19,436 nt of DNA from JAWWPY01 sp964412845 (GTDB taxonomy: Bacteria > Actinomycetota > Actinomycetes > Streptosporangiales > Streptosporangiaceae), in the NCBI GenBank assembly GCA_964412845.1, contig CAYPQM010000133.1, positions 1 to 19,436 on the forward strand, in the 5' to 3' direction. Below, in pieces: positions 13,752-19,436 of the stretch. The position numbers and the translations under genes are program-made. The stretch's first letter is position 1, and each line of letters starts with the position of its first letter. Under the pieces are notes generated by a model that had not been told where the DNA came from, made no database searches, and saw only the letters and a program-made list of their open reading frames with translations.

Positions 13752-16700
13752 GGCGGCGACTCCCGTAGCTGGTCGAGGGTGACCCCGCGGATCAGCAGGA
13801 CGCTCGCCGTCACCGAGGCGATGATCAGCAGCCCGGCGGCCGCGCCGAGCAGCAGGGCCACCGGGCCCGCGGACGGAACGTATGACAGCGGGGGCACGGC
13901 CGGCCTGCTGATGAACTCCGGAACGCTCCGCAGCACCAGGACCGCGGCGGCCAGGCCGGTGGCCACGCCGATGACGCTGCCGAAGCCAAGCACCAGAGCC
14001 AGCTCGGTGAGCACCGCCCGGCGCAGCGTCGCCACCGGCACCCCCGACGCCGAGAGTGCGGCGTACTCATAGCGGCGCCTGCGGGCGGACACGTACAGGC
14101 CGAGGATGGCGGCGCCCGTGGCCAGCAGCGCCGCCGCGGCCGCGTCGGCCAGGAACAGCAGGCTGGCCAGAGCCGGCCCCTGCCGGGCGAACGTCGCCGC
14201 GATGGCCGCGGCGCTGCGCACGGAGAGCACGCGCAGGCCGGCCGCCCGCAGCCGGGGCTCGATGACGCTCTGGGCCCCAGCCGCCAGCCAGACCTCCCGG
14301 GAGACCTGCGGGAAGTCCTCCCCCGCAGCCAGCTCGGCGTACCGCCGGTCGACGATCACCCCGGCCCGCGGTGCGCCCGGCACCACCGCCGCGACGGCGA
14401 CCACTCGCAGGTCAAGCGGGCTGCCGTCGAGCCCCACACCCGAGGCGAGGCGCTGCCCAGGGCTGAGCATCGCGCCGGAAACCACCGCAGGCAGCGGATA
14501 GGGCCGGTTCACCGCCAGCAGGATCGCGTCCTGTCGTGGCCTGGTCTTGAACTGCCAGCCCAGCCCGCCCGCGGCCGGGCTCACCCGGTCCGGCGGGTTG
14601 TCCGAGTGGCCGGGACGCCACCGGGCACCGGCCGCCGCGCCGCCGGTGCGTACCGGTACCCACCCGGCCCGGCCGCGGGTCTCCAGCCCGGAGATGGTGA
14701 CCGAGCCGGTAACCGCGCTCTGCAGGAATCCGGGTGGCGGGCTCACGTCGAGATCCTGCAGCACGCAGGGGCAGCCGACCAGCTGGCCGGTCAGGGTGAC
14801 CATGCCATGGGCGGGCAGCGCCCCGAAGCTGACCGGTGAGGCCCCGGTGGTGACATCGGCCGAAAGGGCCGATCCAGCCGGGGTGAGCGAACGGACGGTG
14901 ACGGTGACGCGCACGGCATCGCCGGTCAGGATGACCGGGGCCGGCGCGCGGGGGGCCACTTTGCGGCCCAGTGCCGCGAGCGGTTCGCTGGTGAACCCGG
15001 GCCGCCAGGTCGCGACCCGGGCGAATCGCTGCGGGTCCACGGCCAGCGTCGTCAGCCCGGCGGAGCCACTGGACAGGCTGGTGAACCGGTCCACGGCGGC
15101 CGCCAGCCGTCCCGTCGGATCGGCCCGGGCGACGACCGCGCCGAGCTCCTTTCCTGGTGGCACGCTGACCGAGAGCACGGTGGGCGCGCCGACCTGGGTG
15201 GCCGCGACGAGCTGCTCGTTGTCACGGCCGACCGACCAGGCCGTGACGGCGAAGGCGGCGAGCGCGAAGGCTGTCGTCAGCACGATCGTGGTCCGCACCC
15301 CGCCCGGCCGCCGGGCCAGGTGCCGCAGCGCGAGGTAGCGGCCGAGGCCGCCGCGCCTGCTGGTCCGGGCAAAGGCCGCCCGGCAGGCGAGCGGCAGCAG
15401 CCGCGAGGCGATGACGGCGACAGCCAGCCCCAGCAGCCCGGGAACGAGCAGGCCGAGCACGCCGTGCCCGGCCGAGCCGATCTGGCCGCTGACCGCCAGG
15501 TCGAGCAGGGCCGCAGCCGCGCCGGCGGCCAGCACGGCATCGGCCACCCAGCCCCGGTCGGTAGCCCGGCGCCCCGACCGCCGCCACTCCTCCAGGACCG
15601 GCCGCCGCAGCGTCCGGCGCGCGGCAGCCGCGACGGCGGCCAGCCCGCCCGCGGCGGCCACCGCGGCGGCGGCCCAGGCGAGCGGCGGCAGCACCACGGC
15701 CGTGCCCGGGCGCAGCAGGACCCGGCCGAGCAGCGATGTCGCGCCCCATCCGGCCAGGGTGCCGGCCGGCAGCGCGAGGTCCAGCAGCACCGCGGGCTCG
15801 GACATGCCGAACAGCACGGTCGCCCATCCCCCGCGCCCGCGCAGCTTGGCCAGGGCCACCTCGGGGCCGCGCGCGTCTATCGCATCGGTGACCGCGAGGA
15901 ACAGCAGCAGCAGGCACAGGACCAGGAGCTGCGCCGTGACCAGCACGACCGGCACGGCCACCGAGCGCCAGCTCGATTCGACCGCCTGCAGCGTCGCCGG
16001 GATCGCCGTGCCGACAATCACATGCTGGTCCGCCAGCGCCGGGCTGGCACTGAACGCCGTCATCGCCGCCCGCAACTGCGGGACCTCATCGCCAGTCAGC
16101 CGCGCCCCCCGCAGCATGTCGTCCAGCACGGCGGTGCCCTGCTGGGCGGCAGGCCCCCGTTCCAGCGTGGCCCGGGGAGTGAACAACGCATCGATAACGG
16201 TCCCGGCTGCCTCGTGAACATCCCCGGCCGGGAAGTAGATGGTCCCCCGGCCAAACCAGTACCCCCGGTTCTCATCCGGCAGGCGGTAGATCCCGGTCAC
16301 CGTGAAGGAATTCCAGCCGGGGAAACGCAGGCGCTGGCCGATGTGCCAGCCGGCCACCGCGGCCAGCGGACGGCTTACGAGCACCTGACCCGCGGCGGCG
16401 GGACAGGTGCCGCGGATCCGCAGCTGCGCGCATACCCCGCTGCGCCAGACCAGCGGGATCGACGCGTTGAACTGCGGGAACGGCACGGTCGTTTCGACCG
16501 AGCGGATGGCAGGCGCGAACAGCCCACGTCCGGACAGGCTCCCGAGTTCATGGTCGAGCTGGCTGTGCTGCACCGGGTCGAGCTGGCCGAGCAGGCCGGG
16601 CACCGCACCGGTCTCGTTGGCCTCGTAGCCCCGGCCGGCCACCGGCGCGGTAGCCACTGTGTCGCGCAGGATCGAGGTCCTCGACGCCTGGTAATAGGTG

Positions 16701-16807
16701 GGCCCGGTGGCCGCGGCGGCGGTGGCCACCAGCGCCACGGCCGCAATCATCACGGTGCTGCCGCCCCGCTGCCGCAGCCCCCGCAGCACCGCGGCCGGCC
16801 GGATCAC
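13748..16807 (-). CDS. large FtsX-like ABC transporter permease with two modules
   Basis: A 1019-residue membrane protein with about ten membrane segments: 18-36, 281-306, 330-352, 375-398, 420-440, 447-476, 505-525, 880-906, 928-958 and 981-1007. Two large external regions (about 41-280 and 530-879) each sit between one segment and a block of three, so the pattern segment-external domain-three segments occurs twice, joined by segments 5-6. This matches FtsX/MacB-type mechanotransmission permeases fused in one chain. The first external region has Cys 126/Cys 135 (possible disulfide), the second GCPC at 678-681. The cytoplasmic LAKLRGRGG (319-327) and YAALSASGVP (915-924) are the expected ATPase-coupling loops. 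The frame extends to 16954, but GTG 16807 overlaps the propeller gene's stop and begins VIRPAAVLRGLRQRGGS, a normal cytoplasmic lead. Substrate unknown; lipids, peptides or lipoproteins are typical of the class. Confidence 0.88.
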   Translation of the reverse strand: MIRPAAVLRGLRQRGGSTVMIAAVALVATAAAATGPTYYQASRTSILRDTVATAPVAGRGYEANETGAVPGLLGQLDPVQHSQLDHELGSLSGRGLFAPAIRSVETTVPFPQFNASIPLVWRSGVCAQLRIRGTCPAAAGQVLVSRPLAAVAGWHIGQRLRFPGWNSFTVTGIYRLPDENRGYWFGRGTIYFPAGDVHEAAGTVIDALFTPRATLERGPAAQQGTAVLDDMLRGARLTGDEVPQLRAAMTAFSASPALADQHVIVGTAIPATLQAVESSWRSVAVPVVLVTAQLLVLCLLLLFLAVTDAIDARGPEVALAKLRGRGGWATVLFGMSEPAVLLDLALPAGTLAGWGATSLLGRVLLRPGTAVVLPPLAWAAAAVAAAGGLAAVAAAARRTLRRPVLEEWRRSGRRATDRGWVADAVLAAGAAAALLDLAVSGQIGSAGHGVLGLLVPGLLGLAVAVIASRLLPLACRAAFARTSRRGGLGRYLALRHLARRPGGVRTTIVLTTAFALAAFAVTAWSVGRDNEQLVAATQVGAPTVLSVSVPPGKELGAVVARADPTGRLAAAVDRFTSLSSGSAGLTTLAVDPQRFARVATWRPGFTSEPLAALGRKVAPRAPAPVILTGDAVRVTVTVRSLTPAGSALSADVTTGASPVSFGALPAHGMVTLTGQLVGCPCVLQDLDVSPPPGFLQSAVTGSVTISGLETRGRAGWVPVRTGGAAAGARWRPGHSDNPPDRVSPAAGGLGWQFKTRPRQDAILLAVNRPYPLPAVVSGAMLSPGQRLASGVGLDGSPLDLRVVAVAAVVPGAPRAGVIVDRRYAELAAGEDFPQVSREVWLAAGAQSVIEPRLRAAGLRVLSVRSAAAIAATFARQGPALASLLFLADAAAAALLATGAAILGLYVSARRRRYEYAALSASGVPVATLRRAVLTELALVLGFGSVIGVATGLAAAVLVLRSVPEFISRPAVPPLSYVPSAGPVALLLGAAAGLLIIASVTASVLLIRGVTLDQLRESPP

Positions 16808-18018
16808 CGGCGACCCGCAGACCGCAGCCAGGCGACGGGAAAGCCTGCCCCGGGCAGCACGGCCATCCGGCCGCCCATGGCCCTGGCTATCGCCCAGTTC
16901 TCGCCGTCCGTGGAGGCACACAGCACCCATATGCCGTCTGGCGACCAGACGCACCCGCCGTAGCTGGTGCCGCTGGCCGGGAATTCGCTGGCCGCGCCGC
17001 GCCGCCCGATCGTCCAGATCCGCAGCTCAGAGCCCGTGCTGCCGCCGGTGCTGCGGTACGCGAGCGACGCGCCGGACGGCGACCAGGCGACAGCGCCCAA
17101 CGCGCCGGACGAGACCGGGACGCGGCCGACCAGCCGGCCGGCCCGGCTGAGCACCACGATCCCGGCGGCTGAGCCACCCGCCGCGGACCGGACGGTCACC
17201 GCGACCTGGGTTCCCGACGGGCTGGGGTACGGCACGAGCACCACCGGGGCACTGCTGGGCTGCCCGATGTCCTGGTTGAGCACACCCGCCGTAGCCAGTG
17301 ACACCGGCGCCCGCCCCGCGTCGCGCAGCACGATTCCTGAATCCGCATTGGCTTGCAGGACCGCGGCCGACGGCCGTGTCGGCGCGGCTACCGAGGTGAA
17401 AACCCCGAGAGCCAGCGGGTCGGCGGCCACCTGGTCCCCGACGCCCAGCGAGACCGGGCGGCCGGTGGCGAGCGGGACCACCGAGATGGGAATGCTTGAC
17501 GACAGCGCCGGGTCCCCGTAGTCCGCCAGCATGACGAGCGCCCGCTCGTGATCTGCGAAGGAATCGGGCCACGCGGTGGCCGTGAGGCTGCTGAGGATGA
17601 CTTTCGTGTGCTCGAAGGCAAGCGCTGGACCGTGCCTGACGATGATCACCTGGCCGTTGAACAAGGACAGGTACCGGTGGTCCGGCGAGGCCGTGACCAT
17701 CTGGCCCACCTTCCCCAGCGAGTTCAGCGGCGTCCGGTGGTGGCCGTCCGGATCCGACAGGGCGAGATCGCCGACGACCGTGACGCTGAGGATCCGGCCG
17801 CCAGCGTGACCGGCCAGGACAGCCCCGTTCCCGGCCGTGGCCGGCCTGCCCGCCGCCGGGGAGAACGGCCACAGCCACACTGCCGCCACCACCACGACCG
17901 CCAGCACTCCCGCGGCTGCCGGAAGAAGCAGCCGCCGCCACCACGGCCGGGGCGGCGGCTCCGGGTCGAGCGCGGGGAATGGCCGCCGCGCCACCTCGGC
18001 ATGTTCGGAACCTGGCAC
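16804..18018 (-). CDS. membrane-anchored beta-propeller-like protein
   Basis: A 404-residue protein with a short basic/proline-rich cytoplasmic start, one membrane segment (about 28-50) and a long extracytoplasmic part rich in short beta-strands. TolB/WD40-like blade motifs are visible: TASPDHRYLSLF (109-120), PYPSPSGTQVAV (263-274), AWSPSGASLAYR (311-322) and VWSPDGIWVLCAS (357-369). No catalytic motif is seen; Cys 356 and Cys 367 lie close together in the last blade. First gene of the ABC operon, overlapping the permease by 4 bases. The start GTG 18018 follows a TATCGT box by six bases. Likely role: external sensor, substrate receptor or partner of the permease, inferred from its place in the operon. 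Confidence 0.8.
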   Translation of the reverse strand: MPGSEHAEVARRPFPALDPEPPPRPWWRRLLLPAAAGVLAVVVVAAVWLWPFSPAAGRPATAGNGAVLAGHAGGRILSVTVVGDLALSDPDGHHRTPLNSLGKVGQMVTASPDHRYLSLFNGQVIIVRHGPALAFEHTKVILSSLTATAWPDSFADHERALVMLADYGDPALSSSIPISVVPLATGRPVSLGVGDQVAADPLALGVFTSVAAPTRPSAAVLQANADSGIVLRDAGRAPVSLATAGVLNQDIGQPSSAPVVLVPYPSPSGTQVAVTVRSAAGGSAAGIVVLSRAGRLVGRVPVSSGALGAVAWSPSGASLAYRSTGGSTGSELRIWTIGRRGAASEFPASGTSYGGCVWSPDGIWVLCASTDGENWAIARAMGGRMAVLPGAGFPVAWLRSAGRR

Positions 18019-18024
18019 CCTGTC

Positions 18025-18030
18025 ACGATA
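18025..18030 (-). promoter_or_regulatory. -10 box of the propeller/ABC operon
   Basis: On the minus strand TATCGT is followed by exactly six bases and then GTG 18018, the same geometry as at the kinase and PhzF genes. This suggests a leaderless mRNA. No clear -35 at the normal spacing. Confidence 0.45.
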
Positions 18031-18042
18031 GGGCCGTGCGGG

Positions 18043-18070
18043 TCACAGCGGCATCAACCTCACAGCGTGA
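18043..18070. repeat. direct repeat and palindrome in the propeller/PhzF divergent region
   Basis: TCACAGCG occurs at 18043-18050 and again at 18060-18067, 17 bases apart. The second copy is part of the palindrome TCAC-AGC-GTGA (18060-18070). The first copy falls over the expected -35 region of the propeller operon promoter, so an operator is plausible. Confidence 0.35.
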
Positions 18071-18141
18071 TGGTGTAACTCTCAGCCGCCGCCCACCGCC
18101 CACCGCCCGCCGCGCAGCCCCGGGCCGCGAGGGCCGGGCCT

Positions 18142-18147
18142 TATCCT
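18142..18147 (+). promoter_or_regulatory. -10 box of a probably leaderless PhzF gene
   Basis: TATCCT fits TAnnnT, ends six bases before ATG 18154, and no Shine-Dalgarno lies between. This supports both the start codon and a leaderless transcript. Confidence 0.5.
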
Positions 18148-18153
18148 GCGGCC

Positions 18154-18978
18154 ATGCGCATCTTCCAGGTTGATGCCTTCACCGACACCGCGTTCAGCGG
18201 CAATCCCGCAGCCGTGTGCCTGCTGACCGGCCCGGCCGGGCCGGCCTGGATGCAGCAGGTCGCCGGGGAGGTCAACCTGCCCATGACGGCCTTCCTCGCA
18301 CCCCGGGCCGACGGCTTCGCCGTGCGCTGGTTCACGCCGACCGCGGAGGTCATCCTCTGCGGCCACGCCACGCTCGCCAGCGCGCACGTGCTGGTCGAGC
18401 AGGGCCTGGCCGCAGAGGATGCGCCGATCCGCTTCGAGTCGGCGAGCGGCCCGCTGATCGCGGGCCGGGACGGCGGCATGATCACGCTGGACTTCCCGGC
18501 CCGGCCGGTTACCGCGGCGCCGCCCCCGCCGGGCCTGCTCACCGCGCTTGGCGTCGGCCGCCCGGCCTGGACCGGCCAGGCCACGGAGGACTTTTTCGTC
18601 GTGCTGGACCGCGAGGAGCAGGTCCGCGAGCTTGACCCGGACCTGACCAGCCTGGCCGCGATCGATACCCGGGGCGCGATCGTCACGGCTCCCGCGACAC
18701 GGCCCGGTGCGGACTTCGTGTCCCGGTTCTTCGCGCCCGCCATCGGGGTGCCTGAGGACCCGGTGACCGGGTCGGCGCACTGCACGCTCGCCCAGTACTG
18801 GGGGGATCGCCTCGGGCGGCGGGAGCTGACCGGGTACCAGGCCTCGCCGCGCGGCGGCACGGTCCGGGTGCGCTGGCACGGGGACCGCGTCACGCTGGCC
18901 GGCCAGGCCGTGACGGTGTCCTCCGGCACGCTGGACGATGCGGCCCTCCCCCGCCCGGCCGCCAACAGTGGACGCTAA
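18154..18978 (+). CDS. PhzF-family isomerase-like protein
   Basis: A 274-residue cytoplasmic protein with the two-lobed diaminopimelate-epimerase fold of the PhzF family; characterised members isomerise small acids, as in phenazine synthesis. Visible landmarks: MRIFQVDAFTDTAFSGNPAA at the start, RWFTPTAEVILCGHATLASA (58-77), and EDPVTGSAHC (201-210). In PhzF the general acid/base is a Glu in the segment NLSETAF; here it reads NLPMTAF, so Met 44 replaces it. The protein may therefore have a different or no isomerase activity. No phenazine genes are nearby, so a phenazine role is unlikely. Length and start are normal for the family. It is a single-gene unit that converges on the gamma-glutamyltransferase gene. 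Confidence 0.9.
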   Translation: MRIFQVDAFTDTAFSGNPAAVCLLTGPAGPAWMQQVAGEVNLPMTAFLAPRADGFAVRWFTPTAEVILCGHATLASAHVLVEQGLAAEDAPIRFESASGPLIAGRDGGMITLDFPARPVTAAPPPPGLLTALGVGRPAWTGQATEDFFVVLDREEQVRELDPDLTSLAAIDTRGAIVTAPATRPGADFVSRFFAPAIGVPEDPVTGSAHCTLAQYWGDRLGRRELTGYQASPRGGTVRVRWHGDRVTLAGQAVTVSSGTLDDAALPRPAANSGR

Positions 18979-19001
18979 GCGCTGCCGCCTCAGCAGATCC
19001 A

Positions 19002-19016
19002 GCCCGCACACCGGGC
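19002..19016. terminator. short hairpin between convergent genes
   Basis: GCCCG (19002-19006) and CGGGC (19012-19016) flank a 5-base loop in the 50-base gap between the PhzF and gamma-glutamyltransferase stops. The stem is short and has no T-tract, so a terminator role is only suggested by position. Confidence 0.25.
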
Positions 19017-19028
19017 GCCAGCAGCCGA

Positions 19029-19436
19029 CTAGCGGCCCATTGCGTAGCCCTGCATGCCCCGGGCGTTCGCGGCCGCGTACAGGAACCCCCCGTCCCGGGC
19101 GACGGCGCTGACCCGGCCCAGCGACCACGGTGGCCGGACCACCACCTCGTGTCCCCTGGCCCGCAGCCCCGCGATCACCTGCGCCCCCATCCGCTCCTCC
19201 ACGTCAACCACCCGGGGCCAGGCCTCGCGCGGGTAGAACGACGAGGGGAACGCGCTGGTATGGAACGCGGGCGCGTCGATCGCTTCCTGCAGGTTCATCC
19301 CGAAAAGCACGTGATTGAGGAAGAAGGCCAGTGGCCACTGGTCCTGCTGGTCCCCACCGGGCGTGCCGAACGCCAGGTACGGCTGACCGTCGCGCAGCGC
19401 CAGGCTCGGCGACAGCGTGGTCCGCGGTCGCTTGCC
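19029..19436 (-). CDS. gamma-glutamyltransferase, C-terminal part (start outside window)
   Basis: The last 135 codons of a gene running in from the right edge; the reading frame is open through the edge. Translation begins GKRPRTTLSPSLALRDG, then FGTPGGDQQDQWPLAFFLNH, then FGMNLQEAIDAPAFH, a pattern characteristic of the small-subunit end of the gamma-glutamyltransferase family, especially the YwrD-like/bacterial branch. It ends GLRARGHEVVVRPPWSLGRV, GFLYAAANARGMQGYAMGR (TAG stop). These enzymes self-cleave and transfer or hydrolyse gamma-glutamyl groups from glutathione-like substrates; many are exported. The catalytic Thr and any signal peptide lie outside the window, so activity cannot be judged. 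Confidence 0.88.
   Translation of the reverse strand, partial: GKRPRTTLSPSLALRDGQPYLAFGTPGGDQQDQWPLAFFLNHVLFGMNLQEAIDAPAFHTSAFPSSFYPREAWPRVVDVEERMGAQVIAGLRARGHEVVVRPPWSLGRVSAVARDGGFLYAAANARGMQGYAMGR

Noticed and set aside
15320..16963. A 547-codon open frame on the plus strand opposite the large permease
   Set aside because: It is the antisense shadow of a clear FtsX-like permease, with composition dominated by Arg, Gln, Gly and Pro and no recognisable domain.
18086..18115. GCCCACC-type short repeats upstream of the PhzF gene
   Set aside because: Simple GC-rich sequence with imperfect short units; no symmetry or spacing that suggests function.

Overview
The window is very GC-rich, densely coding DNA. 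It has many GTG starts, many 4-base ATGA/GTGA gene overlaps, and several promoters placed so that the start codon lies at or next to the transcription start (leaderless style). Together with the protein families present (an actinobacterial HhH-GPD protein, DUF4129/MoxR/DUF58, a NarL-type two-component system beside ABC-2 exporters), this points to the chromosome of a high-GC actinomycete. I cannot name a genus. There is no RNA gene, CRISPR array, insertion sequence or phage gene, and no gene-free stretch longer than 300 bases.

Layout. (1) 146-1471 (+): an HhH-GPD-type base-excision repair protein and an MBL-fold hydrolase. (2) 1493-5093 (-): a four-gene ABC-2 exporter operon, transcribed ATPase A, permease A, ATPase B, permease B. 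(3) 5375-7524 (+), divergent from it: a NarL/LuxR-type histidine kinase and response regulator with overlapping genes, likely the regulator of the exporter. The 281-base divergent region holds a 10-bp inverted repeat. (4) 7672-12226 (+): a five-gene operon of DUF4129 membrane protein, small membrane protein, MoxR AAA+ ATPase, DUF58 protein and polytopic membrane protein. (5) 12254-18018 (-): a four-gene operon of membrane-anchored beta-propeller-like protein, a 1019-residue two-module FtsX-like permease, and two different ABC ATPases. (6) 18154-18978 (+): a PhzF-family protein. (7) 19029-19436 (-): the C-terminal end of a gamma-glutamyltransferase that starts outside the window.

How the genes may work together. 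The sensor kinase/regulator pair probably adjusts the neighbouring ABC-2 exporters to envelope or drug stress. In the MoxR operon the AAA+ ATPase probably acts on the DUF58 protein and its membrane partners. In the last operon the permease has two halves of the same layout and two non-identical ATPases, so each half may engage its own ATPase. The propeller lies outside the membrane and could be the receptor or substrate partner. That operon is the best candidate here for a little-described system.
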